A stretch of DNA of 64,000 nt from Aphidius gifuensis (taxonomy: Eukaryota > Arthropoda > Insecta > Hymenoptera > Braconidae), in NCBI RefSeq assembly GCF_014905175.1, contig NC_057791.1, forward strand, positions 7,574,492 to 7,638,491. The letters run 5' to 3'. Below, in pieces: positions 54,406 through 64,000 of this stretch; the first letter of the stretch is position 1; every line of letters starts with the position of its first letter. A program made the translations under genes and the position numbers. The notes beneath the pieces were generated by a model, which was given only the letters and a program-made list of their open reading frames with translations, searched no databases and was not told where the DNA came from.

Positions 54406-54738
54406 ATGGATCGTTTCGCTTCATTAAACGAAATTGCAAGTGCCGCAGCAGGAAAAAGTCAATCAACTTTGATCAAAATAAGAGATCTTGAATTAAATAA
54501 AGAACATCCACTCACCAATTTACGAAACGTTGTGACTAAGTATGGACCAAGCATAATTGCTAGAGTTGGAAATGACACCGAATTTTTCTTGCCGAAGAGA
54601 ATTGTTGATTGTTTTATAGCAAATCCTGTTCAGTATGAATCTTTCAACAAATGCATTAAAGAAGGACGGGTTCGTTTCACATACACAGGAGGATTAAATG
54701 AATGTAAATTCACTTATGTTGAAAAAATGATATTATGA
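54406..54738 (+). CDS. Small Polinton protein, possible ssDNA-binding (OB-fold) protein
   Basis: 110 residues: MDRFASLNEIASAAAGKSQS, then LTNLRNVVTKYGPSIIARVG, EFFLPKRIVD and VRFTYTGG. The alternating strand pattern around TKYGPSIIARV and FFLPKR is like small OB-fold DNA-binding proteins found near PolB in replicating elements. The function is inference. A 105-bp intron in the 5' UTR ends 3 bp before the ATG. Intact. Confidence 0.6.
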   Translation: MDRFASLNEIASAAAGKSQSTLIKIRDLELNKEHPLTNLRNVVTKYGPSIIARVGNDTEFFLPKRIVDCFIANPVQYESFNKCIKEGRVRFTYTGGLNECKFTYVEKMIL

Positions 54739-55066
54739 TTATAAAATCCAATACATGTAACTTGGAAAAAAATATTTTTAACAATTTATGTAAGTTTTTA
54801 AAAAAAGTATTGAAATAAATAAAATAATACTCAAAAGAATTTCTGTTTTTTTTCTATTTTTATTTTCCACTTTTTGATTTGAATAAAACACACATAATTA
54901 TTAAGTAAAACATTTCGAAAAATTTATACACATCATCATCACTTTTTAACACAAACGAAATCAATCAACCATAAGGGTGCACTCTTCATACGTTGAGATT
55001 TTCCTGAAACAAAGAAGTCATATGATTTACATTTAATAAAAAAAGACAATACCAATGGATTATATT

Positions 55067-56037
55067 TTATTTATTTTCAAACTCACTTGGACTATTAATC
55101 TCTTGTTGGGATTCATTTTTGTCTTCATCAATTTTTCGTTTTAGGATTTTCTGCTTTCTTTTTTGTTCGTCTACCATTTCTGATTGTCTTTTAATTGAAC
55201 GCAGCTCTTCCTTTATTTTCAGTGTTTTCCTCAATGCAATAGAAAGTCGTTTATTTACTTCATATTTTTTGAGATAAAATTGTATCTGAAAAAATTAAAA
55301 AAATTATTATTCAAAAAATTAAAAAATTTATTATTTAAAATAATTATGCATATTTTTTTACATGATCATGATACTTACAGCTTTATTGGAACTTTCTCTG
55401 GAAAAGTCGAATATTCTGTTGTTTCTAAAGTTTTCAACAACTCTGTTGATACAATCAAAATTCATTCTCAGTCTTTTATGCTGGAATAAAATAAAAATAT
55501 TCATAAATAAAAATTTATACATATTGTTTTTAAACGTATCGAAATTATTAACAATAACTTACTTCAATCTCTATTATCTTTACATTTTCTGCAATATCCT
55601 CATAAAATTCATACTTCAACTCATCATTTATTATTATTTTTATCACTTCACAAGCTAACAGCATCATTTGTTTTGTTTCTTGATTATGTATTTCATCAAG
55701 CTAGAAAAATAATTTCGAGAATTAAATATCATTGAGTTTTAAAGAACGTATCAAAGAAAAAATTTATAAACATTATACTCACTTTATCGTCAATTTTTTT
55801 TCTATTGATGTGCAATAAAATTACTTGATTGTCACTATCAATGATTTCGAATAATTCCAAGGTTTTTTGTATTGCTGTTATTATATTCAATATTTCCAGA
55901 CTCTGAAATAAAAATATTAAAAATTGGAATCACTTGAAAGACGACGAACAAAAATTTCTATTGCACAGCACACAAACAAAACTAGTCATACTTACTTCTC
56001 TCTGTAATTTCCGTATTTCACTTATTAGCTGAACCAT
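55067..56037 (-). CDS. Five-exon coiled-coil protein gene
   Basis: Exons on the minus strand are 55,996-56,037, 55,783-55,902, 55,563-55,700, 55,379-55,480 and 55,067-55,285. All four introns (93, 82, 82 and 93 bp) have GT-AG ends and are phase 0. The spliced frame is 206 codons without a stop. It begins MVQLISEIRKLQRE; middle exons carry LEILNIITAIQKTLELFEII, CEVIKIIINDELKYEFYEDI and NRVVENFRNNRIFDF; the last exon is basic then acidic (KQKILKRKIDEDKNE). It is predicted to be almost wholly helical. I do not recognise the family. It is the only gene between the OB-like gene and the right terminal repeat. Confidence 0.72.
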
Positions 56038-56721
56038 TTTTTTAAATTTTTTTGCTTCGACTGTCACAGACTAACCGTTTAAAACAAACTGAGGGTGTCT
56101 TAAATAAAATATTCTTGAAACCCTTAGTGAAAAAACTGATTTTCAAAATAAAAAAATATATTTTTTTATTTCAATGGAATAACAAAGATAAAGATATAAC
56201 ATCATTAATATTTGAGAAAGAAGAAAAAAAACATATAGAGAAGAAGAATAACCCATATAGAGCATGTATTAGAATCTAATGCGTTTGTATATATTTAAAC
56301 AAAAGTAATAAAATTTTAATAGTCGCCTCAAGAGTGTAAATCACGTCATGCTTCGACGAAAAAATATTTAAATACAAGTCTCTCAGTCAATTCCTTTATT
56401 AGATGAAAATAAAATTTATTGGTTTTTAAAAAAATAAATGTATAGACGCTGTGTCACCAAAGTGCATGTGCGTATATGTAATCTGATACTTTTCAGGTTC
56501 ACTTTTATGTGAGGTCATCTATTTCGTCATCTCATAGAAGTGGTTTTTTTCTTTATTTGAAATTAAAAATAATTCTATTTTTTTTTTTTTGTTTATTCAC
56601 AATTTTTATTGCCCAACCATAAACTTTATTTAAATAATTTTTTCAAATGTATAAACAATAATTTAATTTTATTATATATACATAAACATAACATTTAATT
56701 GAAATTTATGAATAACGACAC
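56038..56721. other. Non-coding DNA before the right terminal repeat
   Basis: AT-rich; presumably holds the promoter of the five-exon gene. No further gene is visible. Confidence 0.4.
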
Positions 56722-56974
56722 ACATCCGGTCCCCGTCTCCCGTCTCCCGACTCCCGTCCCCCCATTTTTAATCTCCATACTCTCAACCCTCATCCCCCCA
56801 ATCTCAACTACACACACATCCCTCAATCCTCAACATCTTATCTACACCCCCAACTACCCTCCAAAAACTACCCTTTATTTTTTTTTTTTTTTCATTTTAT
56901 TTTTTTTTTTTACAAATTTTAATTAAGGGATGATTAATTAAGGGATGATATAGAACCGGCCCTGTTTCCCTACT
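56722..56974. repeat. Polinton II right terminal inverted repeat
   Basis: Inverted copy of 38,995-39,236. It carries an extra copy of a 14-bp unit (TTAATTAAGGGATGA) near 56,930 and lacks one GGGAGAC unit. Confidence 0.9.
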
Positions 56975-56980
56975 CACATG
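56975..56980. repeat. 6-bp target duplication of Polinton II, right copy (CACATG)
   Basis: Identical to 38,989-38,994. Confidence 0.92.
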
Positions 56981-57037
56981 GCAAAAATTATTGAAGAAAA
57001 GAAAGTTTCACCTTTTCCAAATGTTTCTGCAGATTAA
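56981..57037 (+). pseudogene. Severed 3' end of the Mutator/YqaJ/Ulp1 gene
   Basis: Reading on from the target duplication in the phase of the upstream gene gives 18 codons (AKIIEEKKVSPFPNVSAD) and a stop. The protease catalytic residues all lie upstream of the insertion, so Polinton II replaced only this short tail. Confidence 0.75.
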
Positions 57038-57424
57038 AAAATTACTAAAATAGATAATTAATGATAAATATTATCTTGAATATTAATCTCGATAATTGCT
57101 GTGAACGAATAAAAAAAAATATATATATAACGAAGTAAGTTATTTAGAAGTGTGGCGGCTCTTATTATAAAACACGTCATTAACATAGGTATAAAGAATA
57201 CCAGAATAGTCGGGAACAATTAAATTCTTTATGGACAAACAGAAGCTCACTTGTACATTACAAACGTGGGGGTGGATGGAGGGACTTTTTTTTAATAATA
57301 AACTAATAATAATAAAAAAAATTAGAATTTTTTGTTATGATAAGTAATAATTAACTAGTACATTTTTATGTGACAATGAAAAATTTTTGATGTTGACAAA
57401 GTCATTTTTGAATTTTAGTCTACT
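57038..57424. other. 3' flank of the severed gene
   Basis: AT-rich sequence with no gene visible. Confidence 0.35.
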
Positions 57425-57634
57425 AAGTAATGAGTCTAATCGATAGGAAATTAGTTAATAAAGTTTAGGAAATCATTATTAGAGTTTAGAAAATTATATA
57501 AATAATTGTAATTAATTATTTTCAATTATAATTTTAAAATTTTAATCAAGAGTGCGCAGTAATAATCTGCGAAATTAATTTTTGCTACTTGCACGGCATT
57601 TTGGCGTCGTGACTGTATAACAAATAATCACAAA

Positions 57635-58312
57635 AGGTGCTTTGTTTTGTGTATTTTTTTTTTTTTTCATTTTCATGCGCCTGTCATGCAAACTTGAGGA
57701 AAGAACAGTGGCGTCAGACAAATTATTCTCAAAAAATAAGAATTAAAACATCGCTGGATAGCTATTCTCGACATAATTATCCCCGGCGACAGGGATAACT
57801 ATTTTGTGGAAATTCACCTTAATTTATCGCTTTATTTGTATATTTTTCAATGGTTTCTATCAAACGACTATATCGCTTTCGAGCGTTTTCATGTTATCCC
57901 CGGTACAGGGGATAATTATGTCGAGAATAGCTATCCTGATTTAGCCTCTCGTAGTCTCATGTTCTATGCTGTTGCATATTAAATTTTTGATGACTGCGCA
58001 CTCAACTGCGCATGCGCGAAAATAAATAGTTTTTACCAACGAAATTATCAGCAGTAGGTGCTTTTTTTTGGGTGTTTATTTTTTTTCCTGTTTATTTTCG
58101 CGCATGCGCAGTTGAATGCGCAGTCGGCAAAAAATCAGATTCCAACAGCGGAGGACATAAGGAGCTGGATCAGCCATGTTTTAATTCTTATTTTTTAAGA
58201 ATTATTTGTTTCGACGCCACTGCTCTCTCTTCAATTTTGCATGACATACGCATGTGCATGATCATGCGCATTGAAGTGAAAAAAAATAAATACACAGAAG
58301 AAAGCACCTAGT
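57635..58312. mobile_element. 678-bp MITE with AGGTGCTTT termini
   Basis: The arms start AGGTGCTTTGTTTTGTGTAT and include ACAGTGGCGTC and TTAATTCTTATTTTTT in inverted copies (about 57,636-57,752 and 58,167-58,312). Within it is a further hairpin, 57,751-57,796 with 57,892-57,938 (GGATAGCTATTCTCGACATA), and another AGGTGCTTT start at 58,051. Confidence 0.6.
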
Positions 58313-58394
58313 ATGTTGTGTTTATGCAATGTATGAAAAATTAGGTACAATTAGGTAGAATGATGGGTAGATCATATGAGGATACAGTAAAAAC

Positions 58395-58790
58395 TAAAAA
58401 TATCAATACGTTCATTACGTTCATCTGAATCACAAGCACGTATTGAAATAATAAATACACTTGAAAAGTATGGTCACAGCAATAACAAATGCATCAAGAA
58501 ATTGTATGACTGGTCGTGTTATGGCTGTCAGATGTGCATCAGCAAAATGTCTACTTGAGATGTTGAATCATGCACCATTTTTATATACAAATGAAATTGA
58601 AAGTATGGCATCATTATAGTTTCGTACATTTGAAGGTTCAAATGATCAAGTACGTTGTTCAGTTGCCAAATTACTAGGTACACTTGTTGCAATGACACAA
58701 TTATCATCATCTCAAACATTATTTAATAATAATAACCAAAAAAATATTTTATCATCATTAAGTGGTGGTGGCGGTGGTGATGGTAATTGT

Positions 58791-58823
<33 letters not shown>

Positions 58824-59600
58824 GCAACATCACTTGATGATGTATTGAACATATTAATTTCTGGTTTTTTACTACATGGTACTGGTAGTAGTTTTTTAAA
58901 AGATAATGATAAAATAATAAAAGGTAATTCAACATTAGTTAATCGTGAAGTACGTATTGGTGTAACACATGCACATGTTATATCAGTATATAAATACTTG
59001 GTGGTACATTTGAAAAAAATACAAATATCATGTATTGGAATGAGTTACTTATCTAAAAGCAGCAAATTCACATGTTGATGCTGTATATTCACGTAAATGT
59101 ATTAATTTTATTTACATGGTGCTGTCAGTAAATTACTTGGTGAATGTACATAAACAATTGCCTGTCGTGGAACATCAAATATAACATTAAAACAAATGAA
59201 TTCCATTGGGCTTCGTTCAAATCAAGAAATATTATACAGTCAACATTTGTTACATAGTATGTGCATTACAAGAAATGGGTAATTTAATAATTGGCCTTGG
59301 TGTTCACGTTGTATATGTGTTGCAGTACCAAGTCAAATAGCAGTACCAAGGTAAAATAATATTTAATACTGCTGAAGAATTATTTCATACAGCAAATAAT
59401 CATAGTCGTTTAGCATTAAATAAAATACATGCAAGTTGGTTGTTGATTGGTTTAATAATGGCACTTGGTACTGGTGTTGTTGAAGGTTTATTACCAAAAA
59501 TAATGTTATTATTAAGAGTAGACAGTTCAGCAGCAATGGCTAGACGTAAATTAATACCTGGAAAAGTTGTAGAAAAGATCATGAAATTACTGTTGATTAG
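58395..59600 (+). pseudogene. HEATR5B fragment
   Basis: Translated stretches match the conserved HEAT-repeat part of HEATR5: SSESQARIEIINTLEKMV, RVMAVRCASAKCLLEMLNHA, RTFEGSNDQVRCSVAKLLGT, and later SRLALNKIHASWLLIGLIMA with GLLPKIMLL. A stop interrupts ASL(stop)FRTFEG, and frames change several times after 59,050. HEATR5 proteins act with AP-1 in endosomal traffic. Poly-Asn and Gly-rich insertions (AAT and GGT arrays near 58,760-58,820) add to the decay. Confidence 0.75.
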
Positions 59601-59719
59601 GCTGATCCAGTTGATAAACAAGTCATAGAAAATGTAAGGACTATTATTCATTGAAGAAAAAAAAATTTTTTCTTTTTTTTTCTTGATAAAATGATGTTTT
59701 AATTATCAATTTTGATGTA

Positions 59720-60180
59720 TCGGCATTATTCGTGAGAAATGTAACATTAGAAATGCCACATCAAAAAGTACGTGAAATATTTCAAAAATCAACTGGTGTA
59801 CCAATTATTAAATTAAAAAAAATTAATCACTTTGCATTTATACACTATTAGACACATGATCTTGCTGGACAAGTTTTTGAAATAATGACACGTAATAAAA
59901 AAAAAAACAAAAATCACTAATCTATGTCAGAGTGTAATTGTTTTACAAAAAATTTAATCAGGTCCAGGAAGTGTTTCTGAGTATCATCAATAGGAAGTAC
60001 GCTGGGCAAAACTAATTGGTTCATCAAAAATGTTGGAAAGACAACGTTATATTAAAGAAGCTGTTGCTGTAACTCGTAGTCTTCATTTACCACTACATAA
60101 ACAACAAATTATTACAAGAACAACAAAAAAAAGCATCATATACTGTTGGCAACAAACGTGCAGCAAAAAAAAAATAAAAA
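59720..60180 (+). pseudogene. hnRNP Q/R- or A1CF-like RRM fragment
   Basis: The sequence reads SALFVRNVTLEMPHQKVREI, then VPIIKLKKINHFAFIHY and EVRWAKLIGSSKMLERQRYI. RNP2-like LFVRNV and RNP1-like FAFIHY motifs identify an RRM, and the context resembles the third RRM of the SYNCRIP/A1CF/RBM47 group. Stops interrupt it after FAFIHY and elsewhere, so the copy is dead. Confidence 0.6.
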
Positions 60181-61020
60181 AACAATTCAGAGCTAGCTGT
60201 TACTAGAAACCTAACTAGATATAATCATATCCATAATATCAACAAAAACGATGATAGTTTACAAGAATTAACAAACTCAAATGGTCTGATGAACATGTCT
60301 ATGATTGTAAAAAAATTTTTAAGACATTTGTCAAATTTCCAGTCACAGTGTCGTTTTGTTAATACTAAAATTTATGAACAACCTGGTTACGTTTGCAAGT
60401 TAACACAATAATTAACTAACATAAAAAAATGAAAAGACAGCTGTTTTTGTCAGCTAAAATTTTTCATTTAAAAATAACTATTGCAATTGTTTTTTTTATT
60501 TGTTTAGTTTCAGATAATAATTCTACGTGACGAGACTGTTATTTTTGGATTTCAACAGATTTCAAGGTGACATTTTTATGACAATTGGGCTTGCTGTTGA
60601 TATCACATCAAGAAATGTCTATTGTCGTATCGCATTGTGCTTGCTGATCCACAATCACTTTATCTTTTACCATTTACATCAAACCGGATTGGAGCATATC
60701 ATTAATTCAACAAAATGACAATCACATTTTAAAATGCTCGTACTATCATTTAAATTTTATTCTTATACATTATCTCAATTATTTATTAAAAAAAAAGAAA
60801 CTGTAAAACAATTGTCAACAATTTTTGTTGATGATATTTTACACAACGACATTAATATAATGAATTATCAATGAACGATAAAAGTTTCTGGTTTCTCTTT
60901 TTTCTTGATATTTGACATTGATTTTTATTGATAAAATATTTTTTATTATTTATTGCTGTTATCTGTTTTTATATATACATTATAATTACTGTCATTATGA
61001 CAGGTGACTTACTAGCTAAA
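60181..61020. other. AT-rich DNA, no gene seen
   Basis: Sequence between the hnRNP fragment and the right arm of the inverted-repeat unit. The small open frame at 60,527-60,718 has no supporting features. Confidence 0.35.
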
Positions 61021-61249
61021 GTGACGACGCCAAAATGCCGTGCAAGTAGCATAAATTAATTCCGCAGTTACCGCTGCGCAATCTTAATAAAAATTTTAAA
61101 ATTATAATTGAGAATAATTAATTACAATTATTTATATAATATCCTAAACTATAATAATGATTTCCCAACCTTTATTAACTAATTTCCTATCGATTAGACT
61201 CATTACTTCATTTTTTCAATTATTTGACACGTGGTTTTGAAAATAAGTA

Positions 61250-62860
61250 TTTTAAAAATTTCTACCATACCGACTTGGACAAAAAATTTTCGAATTTTGA
61301 AAAAAAAAGAGTTGAGTGCAGTAGATAATACTGAAATACACTTACAGCTAAATTTTTAGAATTATTTAACACGTAGTTTTTTAAGAAAGTTGTTTCGAAA
61401 ATTTTTTCAAAATTATCGACTTAAAAAAAATTTTTGAATTTCGAAAAAAAAAAAGTTGAGTGCAGTACATAATATTGAAATACACTTACAGCTAATTTTT
61501 TGAAATTATTTGACACGTAGTTTTTGAAAAAAGTTGTTTCAAAAATTTCAAAAAATCACTGACTTGAAAAAAAATTTTCGAATTTTGAAAAAAAAAAAGT
61601 TGGGTGCAGTAGATAATATTAAAATACACTTACAGCTAAATTTTTGAAATTATTTGACACGTAGATTTTGAAAAAAGTTGTTTCAAAAATTTCAAAAAAT
61701 TACTGACTTGAAAAAAAATTTTTGAATTTCGAAAAAAAAAAAGTTGAGTGCAGTAGATAATATTAAAATACACTTACAGCTAAATTTTTGAAATTATTTG
61801 ACACGTAGTTTTTGAAAAAAGTTGTTTCAAAAATTTCAAAAAATCACTGACTTGAAAAAAAATTTTCGAATTTTGAAAAAAAAAAAGTTGAGTGCAGTAG
61901 ATAATATTGAAATACACTTACAGCTAAATTTTTGAAATTATTTGACACGTAGATTTTGAAAAAAGTTGTTTCAAAAATTTCAAAAAATTACTGACTTGAA
62001 AAAAAATTTTTGAATTTCGAAAAAAAAAAAGTTGAGTGCAGTAGATAATATTAAAATACACTTACAGCTAAATTTTTGAAATTATTTGACACGTAGTTTT
62101 TGAAAAAAGTTGTTTCAAAAATTTCAAAAAATCACTGACTTGAAAAAAAATTTTCGAATTTTGAAAAAAAAAAAGTTGGGTGCAGTAGGTAATATTGAAA
62201 TACACTTACAGCTGAATTTTTGAAATTATTTGACACGTAGATTTTGAAAAAAGTTGTTTCAAAAATTTCAAAAAATTACTGACTTGAAAAAAAATTTCTG
62301 AATTTCGAAAAAAAAAAAGTTGAGTGCAGTAGATAATATTGAAATACACTTACAGCTAAATTTTTGAAATTATTTGACACGTAGATTTTGAAAAAAGTTG
62401 TTTCAAAAATTTCAAAAAATTACTGACTTGAAAAAAAATTTTCGAATTTTGAAAAAAAAAAAGTTGGGTGCAGTAGATAATATTAAAATACACTTACAGC
62501 TAAATTTTTGAAATTATTTGACACGTAGATTTTGAAAAAAGTTGTTTCGAAAATTTCAAAAAATTATCGACTTAAAAAAAATTTTTGAATTTCGAAAAAA
62601 AAAAAGTTGAGTGCAGTAGATAATATTAAAATACACTTACAGCTAAATTTTTGAAATTATTTGACACGTAGATTTTGAAAAAAGTTGTTTCGAAATTTTT
62701 TTCAAAATTATCGACTTAAAAAAAAAATTTTCGAATTTTGAAAAAAAAAGAGTTGAGTGCAGTAGGTAATATTGAAATACACTTACAGCTAAATTTTTGA
62801 AATTATTTGACACGTAGTTTTTGAAAAAAGTTGTTTCGAAAATTTTCACGGCGGTAAGGC
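61250..62860. repeat. ~145-bp satellite, 11 copies in an alternating two-type order
   Basis: Units share GTGCAGTAGATAATATT (near 61,315, 61,460, 61,604, 61,749, 61,893, 62,035, 62,182, 62,327, 62,469, 62,613 and 62,758). Successive units alternate strictly between TTCGAATTTTGAAA and TTTGAATTTCGAAA types, so the true period is about 290 bp. The array abuts the right TTAA-flanked end of the composite element. Non-coding. Confidence 0.85.
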
Positions 62861-63045
62861 AGAATCGGGTTTCATGTCGCCTTAAAAAAAATAATAAAAA
62901 AATAATTATAAAAACACGATTTTTCAATCGATTCTTCATGAATCGAGTACTTTTTGTGGCGATATATATCGGCTACCCGATTCTTACGAATTCGATTCTC
63001 GAAGATCGATTCCTTTCCTAAGAATCAAAGAACCCTATTATAGTA

Positions 63046-64000
63046 TGAATGATGATATCAATGTGATATTTATAATAATAATATCGATCATATTGCGATA
63101 ATATCCAAACTATAAATATTATAGTTAAACTATAAATATTATCAATATTATATCGTTATTGATATTATTATTATTATTAAAACCATTGATATTATTAAAA
63201 TTATTATCAATATTATTATTATTCATATAATTATCGTTATTATTATAATTATTCATACTATGAATATATATAAATGATAATAATAACAACAATAATTTCA
63301 ATAATATTATCAATTATTAACAATATTGTTGATATTAATAACAATATCTATAATAATAATATTTGAAATATAAATACTAATAATTACTAATATTTATATT
63401 TGAATATTATTAACAGTACTATTATTATTTTTATTATTATTATTAATATTATATATCGATATTAATAATATTAATATCAATGATTTTATTATTATCGATG
63501 ATATATTATCGAAATTATTATTGTTATTATTATGCATACCATGAATTAATATATATTAATAATATTATTAATAACAATTATTTCAATAATATTATAAAAA
63601 ATAAAAATGACAATAATAATTTTAATAACATTATAAATTAGGAATAGGAATTAGGAATGACTATAGTCATAAAATAAATGATATTAATTATATTAATAAT
63701 AACATTTATAATAATAATATTTGAAATATGAATACTAATAATTATTAATATTTCTACTTGAATATTAATGTCAGTATTGATCTTATCATTATCAATATTA
63801 TATCGATATTATTATTATTATTAATATGATTCATACCATTGATATTATTACTAATATTATATTGATATTATTAATATCGATGATATTATTGAAATTATTG
63901 TTGTTATTTTTATTTATACTATCGTTATAGATATCAATAATATTATTATAAATAATAATATCAATTCAATAATAGTAATAATATCATTGGTATTCATTAT
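63046..64000. repeat. AAT/ATT-rich microsatellite-like region
   Basis: Degenerate ATTATTATTAATATT-type sequence to the end of the window. It resembles the 50 bp left of 25,233, as expected if the composite element inserted in such DNA. No gene. Confidence 0.7.

Larger units (their letters stand above)
38995..56974. mobile_element. Polinton II (Maverick), full length, 17,980 bp
   Basis: The ends AGTAGGGAAACAGGGCCGGT are inverted copies, flanked by the duplication CACATG. The length, the 5'-AG terminus, the 6-bp duplication and the gene set (protein-primed PolB, retroviral-type integrase, packaging ATPase, protease, major and minor capsid) are all canonical for Polintons. PolB is frameshifted and the integrase appears N-terminally truncated, so this copy is unlikely to be autonomous although its virion genes are intact. 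Confidence 0.95.
57425..61209. mobile_element. 3.8-kb inverted-repeat unit carrying gene fragments
   Basis: Arms of about 188 bp (57,425-57,612 and 61,021-61,209) begin AAGTAATGAGTCTAATCGAT and end CATTTTGGCGTCGT at their inner borders, in inverted orientation. Between them are a nested MITE and the HEATR5B and hnRNP fragments. No transposase or clear target duplication was seen. Confidence 0.6.
25766..62881. mobile_element. Inner TTAA-flanked unit of the composite element
   Basis: Both ends read GGYGACATGAAACCCGATTC and onward, 26 of 27 bases identical, in inverted orientation and each bordered by TTAA. TTAA duplication is the hallmark of piggyBac-type elements. A small TTAA-flanked MITE beginning GGTTGAATG lies inside (33,596-34,010), showing that such elements are active in this genome. 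No piggyBac transposase was recognised. The two ends could alternatively belong to separate insertions. Confidence 0.45.
25241..63037. mobile_element. Giant composite element (~37.8 kb) with TAGGG termini
   Basis: The left end TAGGGGTCTTCGATTCT and the right end, read inward, TAGGGTTCTTTGATTCT match at 15 of 17 bases. Both are flanked by the same 8 bp, TTATAGTA (25,233-25,240 and 63,038-63,045). A second inverted pair of 27 bp lies inside, flanked by TTAA (25,762 and 62,882). The unit contains host gene fragments, a Mutator/YqaJ/Ulp1 gene, Polinton II and a satellite. Whether it moved as one piece is inference from the termini. Confidence 0.55.

Noticed and set aside
62643..63021. Open frames at the right end of the composite element
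   Set aside because: They translate the satellite and the terminal sequence; no motif and no conservation between the two ends.

Overview
The window is AT-rich animal nuclear DNA, almost certainly from an insect. The short GT-AG introns, TATA/TCAGT promoters, Polinton (Maverick) genes and decayed copies of conserved animal genes (NAT10, G3BP/rasputin, HEATR5B, an hnRNP) all fit. A parasitoid wasp or other hymenopteran is plausible, but that is inference. Most of the window is mobile DNA nested in mobile DNA; no intact ordinary host gene was found.

Region 1 (1-14,578) is the right part of a decayed Polinton, 'Polinton I', whose left part lies outside the window. In order it carries a DUF8207-like gene, the packaging ATPase, a PLA2-domain core protein, an adenain-like protease, the penton, a small conserved protein, the major capsid protein and several small genes. 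The capsid gene is split by a 7.7-kb hAT-like transposon (4,076-11,763, 8-bp target duplication). That transposon contains a 3.0-kb inverted-repeat element (8,080-11,093, 8-bp duplication), which contains a 1.0-kb element and a large hairpin.

Region 2 (14,579-25,232) holds a ~400-bp tandem repeat hit by Polinton I, a 1.4-kb inverted-repeat element with its own nested MITE, other duplications, a tRNA-like relic and a DnaJ fragment.

Region 3 (25,241-63,037) looks like one giant composite element of ~37.8 kb. It has TAGGG termini and an 8-bp duplication. Just inside lies a second pair of termini flanked by TTAA. It carries gene fragments of NAT10, a Pro/Gln-rich protein, G3BP, HEATR5B and an hnRNP, plus a two-exon gene encoding a Mutator-like transposase domain, a YqaJ exonuclease and a Ulp1-like protease. 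A full-length 17,980-bp Polinton ('Polinton II', 38,995-56,974) has inserted in the last codons of that gene with a perfect 6-bp target duplication. The window ends in AAT-type microsatellite.

Polinton II has the same gene order as Polinton I, inverted. Capsid, penton, protease and core genes are transcribed leftward. ATPase, DUF8207-like, fibre-like and integrase genes are transcribed rightward. PolB is leftward and frameshifted, followed by a small possible ssDNA-binding gene and a five-exon coiled-coil gene. In both Polintons the protease has no ATG of its own and follows the core gene across an A-AAA-AAC heptamer, pointing to programmed -1 frameshifting.
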